NCBI GenBank assembly: GCA_040880285.1
Contig: JBBDIT010000077.1
Coordinates: forward strand, 1-64,000
Length of the DNA: 64,000 nt
Reading direction: 5' to 3'
Source: JANQJA01 sp040880285
GTDB taxonomy: Bacteria > Pseudomonadota > Gammaproteobacteria > Pseudomonadales > Azotimanducaceae
The notes beneath the pieces are model-generated. The model saw only the letters and a program-made list of their open reading frames with translations, made no database searches and had not been told where the DNA came from. The translations under genes were made by a program, and so were the position numbers. Positions 27,792 through 36,104 of the stretch are shown here, piece after piece (position 1 is the first letter of the stretch; every line of letters starts with the position of its first letter).

Positions 27792-28946
27792 TCAGGTGAG
27801 CGCCTTGTAGACCAGACGCTTGAAGTCGTGGCTGAAAGGGTGCCAGAACCCCGGCAGGCGTTGCGTAAAAATGAGCGCAGCGATGTTGGCTCTTGGCGCA
27901 ATCCATGAATGTGTACCTGCCATACCACCCCAATGAAATTCATCGATAGCGGCTTCCGGTTCACCCTCACGGGGCGCGGTCTTGATCGCCAGGCCAAGGC
28001 CAAACACGGTATCTGGCATGTGCCAGTTGGGCAACTGCACACCCACGCCAGCAGGCAATTGATTGGTATGCATCATGGCAACGGTTTCCGGTTGCAGAAT
28101 CTGTACGTCGCGGAATTCACCTTCACCGACCAGCATACGAATGAACGCCGTGTAGTCGGTGATGGTTGAGACCAGGCCGCCACCTCCTGAGGTAAATGAC
28201 TTGGGTTCAAGGTAACTGCCCAGCAGTGTATCTGGTGCAACATTCAGGCCTGGAGCCATCGGATCCATCGGGTTCACCGGCAGGTAGTTGGCGGCAAAGC
28301 GAAAGTGTTTTTCCGTCGGCACATAGAAGTGGGTATCGACCATGCCGAGCGGCTTGAAGATACGGTCATTGAGGAAGTCATAAAAGGATTTTCCAGACCA
28401 GACCTCGATCAGCCGTGCCAGGATGTCAGTTGATACACTGTACTGCCAGCGCGTTCCCGGTTGGTACGAAAGTGGAATTTCCGCCAGTTTGTCCACCATA
28501 TCGGCGAGCGTGCTGGTGACACCGAGGACATCACGTTCTGTGTACAGCTTGTCGACTATCGACTCCTGGAAAATGCCGTATGAAAAACCAGCGTTGTGGC
28601 ACATTAACTGCCGCACCGTGGGTTTGTTGGCCAGTGGTTCCACATCGCCGGGGTCTGTTGCGCCCGGCTTGATGACTTGAAGGTTTGCAAAGATCGGCAG
28701 GAACTTTTCGATGGGATCGTCCAGCTCAAACTTGCCGTCTTCATACAGGCACATGGCGGCGACCGACGTGATGATCTTGGTATTGGAGTAGATTCGAAAG
28801 ATCGTATCCCTTTCGACCGGTCGGTCCGCTTCGATGTCCGCGTGCCCCCAGGTTTTGAAATCGACAATCTGTTGGTCCTTGATAATGATCGACACTGCGC
28901 CCGCAAGAATATTGTCGTCCACATACTGCTGGATGGCATTGTGCAT
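27792..28946 (-). CDS. serine hydrolase, class C beta-lactamase fold
   Basis: A 384-residue penicillin-binding-protein-like hydrolase (esterase or EstB type). The nucleophile pair Ser54-x-x-Lys57 is in IYSNTK, the Tyr motif is WQYSVST, and the third element is FHWGGMAG near 340. No signal peptide is seen. The ATG at 28946 has no ribosome site. An in-frame ATT at 28991 has a perfect AAGGAG 6 bases upstream and would add 15 residues that extend the usual first helix, so the true start may be this rare codon. Convergent with the S10 peptidase gene. Confidence 0.85.
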   Translation of the reverse strand: MHNAIQQYVDDNILAGAVSIIIKDQQIVDFKTWGHADIEADRPVERDTIFRIYSNTKIITSVAAMCLYEDGKFELDDPIEKFLPIFANLQVIKPGATDPGDVEPLANKPTVRQLMCHNAGFSYGIFQESIVDKLYTERDVLGVTSTLADMVDKLAEIPLSYQPGTRWQYSVSTDILARLIEVWSGKSFYDFLNDRIFKPLGMVDTHFYVPTEKHFRFAANYLPVNPMDPMAPGLNVAPDTLLGSYLEPKSFTSGGGGLVSTITDYTAFIRMLVGEGEFRDVQILQPETVAMMHTNQLPAGVGVQLPNWHMPDTVFGLGLAIKTAPREGEPEAAIDEFHWGGMAGTHSWIAPRANIAALIFTQRLPGFWHPFSHDFKRLVYKALT

Positions 28947-29020
28947 TTCTGAGAAATCAAACGGGTTATCGGTGACAGCAAGCTTGTTAATGCTCGTCTC
29001 CTTAATCTGGTTAAGTTGAT

Positions 29021-30823
29021 TTAAGCGGTATCGCCGGTCAGCTCTTCGTAGCTCTTGCCTTTATCCTCGCGCAGGCCGGTCACGACAGAGGCTAACACAC
29101 TCTGGAACTCTGCGCCGGTATCCAGGATCTCGGAGTTCTCGGTGACGATCATATGGGACAGTTGGCCGCCTGTATATTCGGCCACCTTGATACCGCCGCG
29201 ATTCGCGAAGATATATTTGTCGGAGGCGGGAATAATCGCGACCAGACGACAGGGCGTCAGGGTGCCTTCCATGATGGGTAACTTGACCCAGGCATCGAGG
29301 TTCAAGGCCTTGACGGCCTCGGTGGCGGCCTCGAGTTTCCTTGCCGCCTTCTGGCGCAGCACCATCGCCCGTTCCTGTTTGACCCTGGCTTCTTCCCGGT
29401 GCGCTTCGAGTGCCTGCTTCAACGCTTCCTTGCGCTTGGTCAGGAACTGCTGGGAAACCTGCTTGCGTTCGACTTCTTCCTCGACTCCAACTTCAATCTT
29501 TTTCTGCTGCTGGATGCCCTTGATGACAGTCAGTAAATGGGCGTGAGTGATTTCATGGGCGGGTGCCCGCGGCGACAACAGACTGACGGTTTCGCTGGAG
29601 ATATAGCCCGCCAGCTCCGCATAACTCATGTGCAGGACCTTGCGGCGGTTGTGGTTGGTGAATAACAATCGTTCCGTATCATGCCAGTTCAGGATCAACT
29701 TGATACGCGCAATCTTTTCGCTCGATTCCTGTTTGTCATCGTACAGGAACCACTGGCCTTCCTTGAACCGCTCGATCTGTTTTAGTACCTCGCGATCGAT
29801 CTCGCGATTCCCATCAACGGCAGAAGTATCTACTTCCATCAACTCGAAGTCGCACGGATCCGATGGATTACCTTCCCTGATCAAGTCGAACTCCGCCTCC
29901 ACATCCGCCATGCAGGACTCATAAGGTGCAGTATCGAATGAGAGCTTTGCGCAAAATGCCTTCACCTGCTCTGGCAACGATGCCATCAGGGCCTGGTGTT
30001 TTTCCTGGTCTTTCTGCGCTTGCAAGCACCAGATCAAGGCTTCTGTCAGTTTTGAAATACTGCTCCACTCTTGCGATTTGAGGCCGTAAGTTACAAAGAC
30101 TTTTTGCAGGAACTCATACCAGGATCCTTGCAACATAAAGATGATAAAAAGTGGCAGGCCCTTGCCCGCCATCTTCTGGTTTAACAATTCGGCTGCGAAA
30201 TACTTGCCTTTCTGTCCCGCCAACACATCGAGTTCGGACGCGCACAATCGCTCTTCCATCTTGGCAAAGATGGGCGCTTCCTTGCCGAAAAATTTACCCA
30301 GCTCGGCCTGGCACTCGGCAACACTCGACTTACCCTTGATCAGTAACCGGACCGGTACCTCGATCTTTTCCATGAACTGATCGCCAAGAATGCCAAGGTC
30401 CTCGCTCCAGCCGATGCACTCGCGCATCAAAGTATCGATGACATTGTAAACCGGCTGTTCCTGGGTGATTGCCTTAACGCCGTCCCTGAGTGCGGTGGCG
30501 GCAATAAAAGGAGCGAGATCCCGAACGAACGACTCAAGCTTAAAGTCGAGATCAGTCTGGTGCAGGATCTGGCCAATGGAGTCGTCGACAAAGGCCAGCA
30601 GTGCATGATCTTCCGGTAGGAAGCTGGTACCACGGTGATGCTTTTGCATCTGGACCAAAATCGGATCCACATGTTCACCCACCGAGAGTGCGGGCAGGGT
30701 TTCGAGCAGGGCGATCAGGTCTGTGCCGGACACCACAGAGCCACCGGGTTTTGGTGGCGTATAAAAACCCTTGAGGGCCGCGTTTAAGCTCTCCGGCTTG
30801 ATACTAGCGAGTGGGTCTGGCAT
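29021..30823 (-). CDS. DUF1631 family protein
   Basis: A 600-residue soluble protein of the DUF1631 family, common in Proteobacteria and of unknown function (some database entries call it thymidine phosphorylase, without support). An N-terminal helical half is followed by LILNWHDTERLLFTNHNRR near 400, a Lys/Glu/Ala-rich coiled coil at about 455-515 and a C-terminal beta domain (LDAWVKLPI... KYIFANRGG) with a PilZ-like flavour. If the PilZ resemblance is real it might bind cyclic di-GMP, but the RxxxR motif is not evident. ATG 30823 is chosen over an in-frame upstream start at 30865. Confidence 0.7.
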   Translation of the reverse strand: MPDPLASIKPESLNAALKGFYTPPKPGGSVVSGTDLIALLETLPALSVGEHVDPILVQMQKHHRGTSFLPEDHALLAFVDDSIGQILHQTDLDFKLESFVRDLAPFIAATALRDGVKAITQEQPVYNVIDTLMRECIGWSEDLGILGDQFMEKIEVPVRLLIKGKSSVAECQAELGKFFGKEAPIFAKMEERLCASELDVLAGQKGKYFAAELLNQKMAGKGLPLFIIFMLQGSWYEFLQKVFVTYGLKSQEWSSISKLTEALIWCLQAQKDQEKHQALMASLPEQVKAFCAKLSFDTAPYESCMADVEAEFDLIREGNPSDPCDFELMEVDTSAVDGNREIDREVLKQIERFKEGQWFLYDDKQESSEKIARIKLILNWHDTERLLFTNHNRRKVLHMSYAELAGYISSETVSLLSPRAPAHEITHAHLLTVIKGIQQQKKIEVGVEEEVERKQVSQQFLTKRKEALKQALEAHREEARVKQERAMVLRQKAARKLEAATEAVKALNLDAWVKLPIMEGTLTPCRLVAIIPASDKYIFANRGGIKVAEYTGGQLSHMIVTENSEILDTGAEFQSVLASVVTGLREDKGKSYEELTGDTA

Positions 30824-31088
30824 TCCCCGATTCACTCTGGTCGAAAAAGACCAACATAGTAACAAAAAGGGGGTTGCGGAATGTGAACTGGTTCACGCTA
30901 AGCTCCCGGTGGGCGCCGGTGAATTTGACCAACCTTTGGTGGGACTGCTCGCCGGTCTCCCTGTAATGGTGCACGAAACCGTTATAAAACAATAAGTTAT
31001 CTTTTTGGCACGAATGCTGCAATCCACAGGTGTAGACCAGCGTATGGATCGCAGGAAACGGACAGAACTGAATCGGGGAGAACAAGCG

Positions 31089-31463
31089 ATGGAATCAACG
31101 ACAAGCTTAACGTCACGGGCACGGGCGAGAAAGGTCAATTCACCCATGAAGGTCATCTATCTGGTCGTCGGTGCCCTATTGTTGGCGCTGGGCCTTATTG
31201 GATTGGTCATCCCCATCATTCCGGGAATCCTGTTCCTGATTGCTGCGGTCTATGTCCTTGGCAAGGTATCGCGGCGAGTCAGGCGATGGGGCCAGAATAA
31301 CCACACCTATCGCTCCGTGTCGTCCCGTTTCGAGCGTATGGGTCATGTCAGTGTGCTGGATCGCATCAAGGTGACCGGACTGATGATTGCCGGTGGACTC
31401 GCCAGCAGTATCGACATTGCGGTGCACCGCATAAATCGATTGTTCCAGCGGGTTGTTGGCTAG
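31089..31463 (+). CDS. small membrane protein (DUF454/YbaN-like)
   Basis: A 124-residue protein with one hydrophobic hairpin (about 22-58), LGLIGLVIPIIPGILFLI, which resembles the DUF454 and PGPGW membrane families, then a basic cytoplasmic tail. The ATG at 31089 has GGGGAG 8 bases upstream; the longer frame to 31005 is not needed. Function unknown. The gene stands alone and is followed by a clear terminator at 31573. Confidence 0.6.
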   Translation: MESTTSLTSRARARKVNSPMKVIYLVVGALLLALGLIGLVIPIIPGILFLIAAVYVLGKVSRRVRRWGQNNHTYRSVSSRFERMGHVSVLDRIKVTGLMIAGGLASSIDIAVHRINRLFQRVVG

Positions 31464-31506
31464 TTACCGGTTAGTGGTGGTTTAGACGATTCAAGTAATC
31501 CTTTAT

Positions 31507-31551
31507 CCCAGGGAAAGTTCCCCCAGAAAAAGTTCCCCCCAGGAAAGCTTC
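31507..31551. repeat. three imperfect 14-16 bp direct repeats
   Basis: Three near copies of a CCCAG(G)AAAGTTC unit lie at 31507-31520, 31521-31535 and 31536-31551, between the DUF454-like gene and its terminator. They differ by small indels in the C and A runs, as slippage would give. No function is apparent. Confidence 0.65.
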
Positions 31552-31572
31552 AGGTTTAGCGAGCTTCCCTTT

Positions 31573-31616
31573 GGCGGAGGTCTGCTCCTCTCGGAGTTGC
31601 CTCCGCCTCTTTTTTT
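31573..31616 (+). terminator. Rho-independent terminator
   Basis: GGCGGAGG at 31573-31580 pairs perfectly with CCTCCGCC at 31600-31607, and the stem is followed by a T-rich run (31608-31616). It ends the DUF454-like gene before the luciferase-like gene that starts at 31656. Confidence 0.85.
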
Positions 31617-31655
31617 ATTCTGGTATTCTCTTGCGCTGGGAAAGGAGAGACGCTT

Positions 31656-32567
31656 ATGAAGTTAGCGGTAGAATTTCCATCGGTGAGTTACCGGGATGGA
31701 CCAGAGAATGTGCTTAAGCTCGCAAGAGAAGTTGAACGTATTGGTTATGACCAGCTGGATATGTTTGATCATGTGGTAATGGGGCTTCCTACCGAGTCGC
31801 GCCCGGCGCCCATGTATCCGCCGCAAATGCCAATTCTCGAAGCCCTGATGACATTGTCGTTTGTCGCCGCTGCGACCTCGAAGATCGGCCTTGGGACCGA
31901 GGTGCTGGTACTGCCCCAGCGTAACCCGACGCTCGTGGCCAAACAGATCAGCACACTGGATACCTTGTCCGGTGGTCGCGTGCGCCTTGGTGTTGGCGTT
32001 GGCTGGCAGGAGGCTGAATACCAGGCACTTGGCGAGGAATTTGACAACCGCGGTAAACGTATGGATGAAGCCATCCACATTCTGCGTAGCTACTGGGGCG
32101 ACGAGAAAATTGACTTTCAGTCCGAGTATTACCAGCTTGATGCGATTGCGATGGAACCGAAACCGCCGCAAGGTGCGAAGTTGCCGATCTGGATCGGTGG
32201 CCATGCACCGGTAGCATTGCGCCGGGTTGGTGAATTGGGTGACGGTTGGCTGGCCACTTCAAGGGGAACCGATGAACAGCTGATGGCCGCACGTGACAAG
32301 ATTCGCAGCCATGCCGAGCGTGCTGGCAGAAATCCGGATGACATTGGATTTCAAATGATGCTCGATGTGCCGCCAACCACTGAAGCCGGACGTTCTTTTT
32401 ATTCCGATATGGACCGGGTGTCGAAAGCCGCCGCGCGAGTTCATAAACTGGGTTTCGAGTGGGCCACCGTCAACATGACCGGTATTTTTCAATCAGGTGC
32501 AAGGTCCAGCGATGCCATGATCGATTGCCTCGGCCAGATTCATGATCGAATTCATAAGGACTTTTAA
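31656..32567 (+). CDS. luciferase-like (LLM) flavin or F420-dependent oxidoreductase
   Basis: A 303-residue TIM-barrel oxidoreductase of the bacterial luciferase-like superfamily, closest by eye to the group annotated as F420-dependent (TIGR03619 style). Signatures are GLGTEVLVLPQRNP near 80, LGVGVGWQEAEYQALG at about 111-126 and PIWIGGHAPVALRR near 185. AGGAGA precedes ATG 31656. Whether the cofactor is FMN or F420 cannot be told; no F420 biosynthesis gene is in the window. An esterase remnant follows after 20 bp. Confidence 0.88.
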   Translation: MKLAVEFPSVSYRDGPENVLKLAREVERIGYDQLDMFDHVVMGLPTESRPAPMYPPQMPILEALMTLSFVAAATSKIGLGTEVLVLPQRNPTLVAKQISTLDTLSGGRVRLGVGVGWQEAEYQALGEEFDNRGKRMDEAIHILRSYWGDEKIDFQSEYYQLDAIAMEPKPPQGAKLPIWIGGHAPVALRRVGELGDGWLATSRGTDEQLMAARDKIRSHAERAGRNPDDIGFQMMLDVPPTTEAGRSFYSDMDRVSKAAARVHKLGFEWATVNMTGIFQSGARSSDAMIDCLGQIHDRIHKDF

Positions 32568-32587
32568 CCAATTACCAGGAAAGTCTT

Positions 32588-32737
32588 ATGCCGCTACATA
32601 ATTTCAGCCCGCCCAAAGGCCGACTAGAAATCATCGAGATCGAATCGACGGCGTTGGCAGGAAACCTGCTGGGTGATCCTGCCAGGCGCCAGGTTGCTGT
32701 CTATTTACCGTATCTCTACGGGAGGGTCGCGTCTTAA
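32588..32737 (+). pseudogene. truncated esterase remnant
   Basis: A 49-codon frame beginning MPLHNFSPPKGRLEII and reaching AVYLP before running into unrelated residues and TAA. This matches the start of the putative (enterochelin-esterase-like) esterase family, where the first strand VYLP is followed by a roughly 280-residue alpha/beta domain, which is absent here. It looks like the stump of a deleted gene. The stop overlaps the stop of the convergent monooxygenase gene by 4 bp. It could be expressed as a short peptide from the upstream transcript, but I see no reason for one. Confidence 0.55.
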
Positions 32738-33024
32738 CGTATACTGGTCAACGTCTCGAGTTCGGGTCGACCGGCCATGACATCGCCGAGCTTTGCGCCG
32801 ATGGTCTTGAAATGGTCTGATGCCCGGTGAGCATCCACCGCAGCCTGGTCAGCGTATTGTTCCATGACAACGTAGACATCCGGGTCATCGGTGCGGTGGC
32901 AGGCGTAGAAATTGTTGCCGGGTTCATTCGCCCGGACGGCGGCCTCGAGTTCTGAGAAGATCGCTTCGAACTCGGCGTTTTTTCCAGACTGAATTTTAAG
33001 ACGTGCGATTAGTCCAATGGCCAT
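32734..33024 (-). CDS. antibiotic biosynthesis monooxygenase (ABM) domain protein
   Basis: A 96-residue single-domain protein with the ferredoxin-like ABM fold: beta strand (IGLIARLKIQSG), helix (EFEAIFSELEAAVRAN), strand (NFYACHR), strand (DVYVVMEQYAD), and the loop HRASDHFK. Members are cofactor-less quinol monooxygenases (YgiN type) or haem-degrading enzymes. The conserved EQY and HxxSxHF residues are typical. Monocistronic; convergent with the esterase remnant. Confidence 0.88.
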   Translation of the reverse strand: MAIGLIARLKIQSGKNAEFEAIFSELEAAVRANEPGNNFYACHRTDDPDVYVVMEQYADQAAVDAHRASDHFKTIGAKLGDVMAGRPELETLTSIR

Positions 33025-33118
33025 GTAGGTCTCCGGCTGATTTTAATTGAGTTGGCCATTCTTGCTAGACTGGCGAGTCGAGTCAACCAGTCAACTGATC
33101 CTGAACCGGGAGGAATAG

Positions 33119-34063
33119 ATGGGCTTACCACCCGCCACTATGATCGAAACCAATGGCATCAAGCTTGCCGTGCACCAGGCAGGGCAGGGGGGTATCCCGG
33201 TGCTTTTGGCACACGGTTGGCCGGAACTCGCCTATAGTTGGCGTTATCAGATTCCGGCACTGGTTGACGCCGGCTACCATGTTATTGCGCCGGACCAACG
33301 TGGCTACGGCGAGTCAGATAAACCGGTCGCGGTTGAAGCCTATGACTGTCATCAATTGACTGGCGACCTGTGCGGCCTGCTGGACGCGCTTGGTATCGAG
33401 AAAGCCATTCATGTGGGCCACGACTGGGGTGCCATTGTCCTTTGGCATCAGGCGCTATTGCACCCGGATCGAGTCGTTGGGATAGCGAACCTGTCAGTGC
33501 CGTTTCGCCCGCGTGAACCGGCTGACCCGGTTGCATTTTGGGAACAACACCTGGGGCAGGACTTCTACATCGTTCACTTCAATCGCCAACCGGGTGTTGC
33601 CGCGGCCGCGTTCGATCGTAATCCCGACCGATTCCTGCGTAATATGTATCGTACCAGGCAATGGCTCGACAAGGAGACTCGTGGCAACCAGCCAGCCGGT
33701 ACCTCGATTGTGCAGTTTGCCGAACAGGACTTTGATCGTGGCGATCTTATGATGACGGAAGCGGAACTCAAGGTCTTTGTAGATACGTTCAAGCAAGGCG
33801 GCTTTACCGCACCTTGCAACTGGTACCGCAATTTCACCCGAAACTGGGAAACCACAGCGGATGTGCCACAGAAGGTCAGGCATCCGGCGCTGATGATCTA
33901 TGGCCGCCACGATATGGTGCCACAGACGGACATGACGGGTTATGTGGACGATCTCGAGATCCATACCCTCGACTGTGGTCACTGGATCCAGCAGGAAAAA
34001 CCCGACGAGACCAACGAGATTTTGATCGAGTGGCTCAATCGCAAGATGAAACCACTATTTTGA
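33119..34063 (+). CDS. epoxide hydrolase-type alpha/beta hydrolase
   Basis: A 314-residue hydrolase that opens epoxides through an aspartyl ester. The oxyanion HGWPE is at 32-36, the nucleophile Asp102 in VGHDWGA, an acid in GRHDMVP near 262, and the base His288 in CGHWIQQEKP. The Asp nucleophile distinguishes it from the Ser hydrolases elsewhere in the window. GGGAGG lies 5 bases before ATG 33119. A haloalkane dehalogenase is less likely because the halide-binding Trp after the nucleophile pairs with HGWPE rather than HGNP. The stop codon lies in a 14 bp tandem duplication. Confidence 0.88.
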   Translation: MGLPPATMIETNGIKLAVHQAGQGGIPVLLAHGWPELAYSWRYQIPALVDAGYHVIAPDQRGYGESDKPVAVEAYDCHQLTGDLCGLLDALGIEKAIHVGHDWGAIVLWHQALLHPDRVVGIANLSVPFRPREPADPVAFWEQHLGQDFYIVHFNRQPGVAAAAFDRNPDRFLRNMYRTRQWLDKETRGNQPAGTSIVQFAEQDFDRGDLMMTEAELKVFVDTFKQGGFTAPCNWYRNFTRNWETTADVPQKVRHPALMIYGRHDMVPQTDMTGYVDDLEIHTLDCGHWIQQEKPDETNEILIEWLNRKMKPLF

Positions 34064-34086
34064 TTGCCAGTGTTTGATTGCCAGTG
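34059..34086. repeat. 14 bp perfect tandem duplication across a stop codon
   Basis: TTTGATTGCCAGTG at 34059-34072 is repeated exactly at 34073-34086. The epoxide hydrolase stop (TGA, 34061-34063) is in the first copy. The duplication widens the gap to efpL without changing either protein. Confidence 0.9.
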
Positions 34087-34099
34087 TAACGAGGTTGAA

Positions 34100-34669
34100 A
34101 TGCCAAGGGCCAGTGAATTAAAGAAAGGTGACGTCGTCGATATTGACGGCGTGCCGCATATCGTGCGCCAGATTGAGTCGAAGAGCCCGTCTGCGCGTGG
34201 TGCATCGACGCTCTACAAGGTGCGACTGAACAACCTGGTGAACGGCCAGAAGCTGGATGAATCGTTAAAGGGCGACGTGATGCTGGCCGAGGCGGATTGC
34301 CAGCGGGTACCCGTCCAGTTCTCGTATAGGGACGGTGAACAGTTTGTGTTTATGAATACTGAAGACTTTTCGCAATACAGCCTCGATGCCCAGAAGCTCG
34401 ACGGTCAACTGGAATACCTGACCGATGGGCTCGACGGTATGACCGCGCTCGTGGTTGAGGACAAGCTGGTAGCGGTCGATTTACCACAATCCGTGGTAAT
34501 GGAAATTGTCGAAACCGCACCGGCCATAAAAGGCGCCAGTGCCAATGCCAGGACGAAGCCGGCCACGGTGGCCACCGGACTTACGGTGCAGGTACCGGAA
34601 TATATCGAGCAAGGTGAGGCTATCAAGATCAATACGACTAACGGCAAATTCATGTCGCGTGCCGGATGA
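34100..34669 (+). CDS. efpL: elongation factor P-like protein EfpL (YeiP)
   Basis: A 189-residue paralogue of EF-P, near the E. coli length of 190. It helps ribosomes through stalling motifs. Three beta domains are visible: KOW (MPRASELKKGDVVDIDG), central OB, and C-terminal OB with the family signature EIVETAPAIKGASANARTKPA. The EF-P modification site is in the loop SPSARGAST near residue 31-33, where EfpL carries an unmodified Arg instead of Lys, as here. ATG 34100 is chosen because the family begins MPRA; the frame extends back to 34064. Its stop overlaps the arfB start (ATGA). Confidence 0.93.
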   Translation: MPRASELKKGDVVDIDGVPHIVRQIESKSPSARGASTLYKVRLNNLVNGQKLDESLKGDVMLAEADCQRVPVQFSYRDGEQFVFMNTEDFSQYSLDAQKLDGQLEYLTDGLDGMTALVVEDKLVAVDLPQSVVMEIVETAPAIKGASANARTKPATVATGLTVQVPEYIEQGEAIKINTTNGKFMSRAG

Positions 34670-35070
34670 TTACCGTAAATGACATACCCGAGGCCGAGAT
34701 TGAACTGACTGCAGTCCGTGCATCCGGCCCTGGGGGCCAGAACGTGAACAAGGTCTCAACGGCGATTCACTTGCGGTTTGATATTGGCGCCTCGTCGCTG
34801 CCGGACGAACTGAAAGCGCGTCTGAAGAAATTACGGGACCGGCGTATTACCGATGACGGCATGGTTGTTATCAAGGCGCAAAGGACACGCAGCCAGGAGA
34901 AGAACCGCGAAGAAGCCTTGTCCCGCCTCGATGATCTGCTGCGTAAGGCACAGGCCAGACGCAAACCCAGGCGTCCGACAAGACCGTCAAAGGCGTCAAT
35001 CAGGCGGCGCCTGGATACCAAAACCAAACGTGGCAGCACCAAAAAACTGCGGCGTGATCCGGACTATTGA
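34666..35070 (+). CDS. arfB: alternative ribosome-rescue factor ArfB (peptidyl-tRNA hydrolase)
   Basis: A 134-residue stand-alone release-factor domain. It enters stalled, stop-less ribosomes and frees the peptide. The catalytic GGQ is at 23-25 (GPGGQNVNKVST). The C-terminal tail (about 98-134) is rich in Arg and Lys, as needed to fill the empty mRNA channel. E. coli ArfB (YaeJ) is 140 residues. It overlaps the efpL stop by 4 bp, which joins two stall-relief factors in one operon. Confidence 0.95.
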   Translation: MITVNDIPEAEIELTAVRASGPGGQNVNKVSTAIHLRFDIGASSLPDELKARLKKLRDRRITDDGMVVIKAQRTRSQEKNREEALSRLDDLLRKAQARRKPRRPTRPSKASIRRRLDTKTKRGSTKKLRRDPDY

Positions 35071-35092
35071 ACCCCGTCGTTGTTTTTCTCTT

Positions 35093-36070
35093 CTATCCGC
35101 CATTGAAATGTGCATAGACATCGGCAATGAGCGCCAGGTCATCGCTCGATAGTGGCCCCATGTCTTCTGCTGCCAGCGCTTCGGTAAGATGTTCGAGTTC
35201 GGCAAGACCGAAGACAATGCAGGCGAGCCTGGGTTGCGCCAATGCGAACCGGATCGCAGTCTGGGCGCGGCTGCCAAATCGATCAGCGATGACATCAAAA
35301 ATGGCCGTGGCCTTGGCAGTCTCACTATCAACGGTATCACCGGGCGTCAACGGGCGTTCGCGGCCATGGCGCGCTTGTGTTGCGATCACCCCGGCAGAAA
35401 ATACACGAATGTTCATGGGGGCAACGCCATGTTCTATGCAAGTGTCGATAATGCCAGTGAAATTGTAGACCGGCCATGAAGGTGGCAGGACCATCCCGGC
35501 TGATGGATTCAGCAGATTGAAATACACCTGCGCCGAGGCGATACGGTTGCTCTTCAATACTTTGATTATCGAAGGGGTATCACCCAGTGCGGTGATGCCG
35601 AAATGATCGAACAGGCCTTGATGGCGTAGATTCTCGAGGGCATCCAGCACGCCGTGCGGTTTTAATACGTCGCTCAACCCGATCATTCGATCCGTGGTCT
35701 GTGCGCCAATCGGGTTATGGAGTTGCAGTAACGTCACCTTGTCTTTCTGCAATCGCTCCAGGCTCTCATGCAGGCTGCGTTCAATCTGGCCGCTTATATC
35801 AAACAGGTCAGTCGTGTCGATGCGGAACTTGGTAGAAATATAAGGTTGCGCCTCAACTTCTTGTAGTAACCAGCCCAGTGCGGTCTCGGATTTTCCCTGG
35901 CCGTAGGAGGGCGCCGTATCGATCCAGTTGATACCGCCGGCTAATGCCCTGGTTATTGCTTCACGTTTGGTGTCATCGTCCTGGTTTATGAGCAGCCCAC
36001 CAACGGCGCCGCCACCAAAGACCAGTTCGGAGACTTCAAGCCCTGTATTGCCAAACGCTCGATAGCGCAT
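35093..36070 (-). CDS. aldo/keto reductase
   Basis: A 325-residue NAD(P)H-dependent TIM-barrel oxidoreductase. The catalytic Asp is in NWIDTAPSYGQGKSE (about 50-60) with the active Tyr following, the Lys in PYISTKFR and a His-type position in LLQLHNP. It resembles the D-threo-aldose/L-fucose dehydrogenase branch rather than AKR1. It is the last of three same-strand genes (phosphatase, decarboxylase, reductase) spaced by 34 and 59 bp, which suggests an operon. Confidence 0.87.
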   Translation of the reverse strand: MRYRAFGNTGLEVSELVFGGGAVGGLLINQDDDTKREAITRALAGGINWIDTAPSYGQGKSETALGWLLQEVEAQPYISTKFRIDTTDLFDISGQIERSLHESLERLQKDKVTLLQLHNPIGAQTTDRMIGLSDVLKPHGVLDALENLRHQGLFDHFGITALGDTPSIIKVLKSNRIASAQVYFNLLNPSAGMVLPPSWPVYNFTGIIDTCIEHGVAPMNIRVFSAGVIATQARHGRERPLTPGDTVDSETAKATAIFDVIADRFGSRAQTAIRFALAQPRLACIVFGLAELEHLTEALAAEDMGPLSSDDLALIADVYAHFNGG

Positions 36071-36104
36071 GCCTGCCCGCCTGTGTTTTGTTTAAGAGGA
36101 CGCG

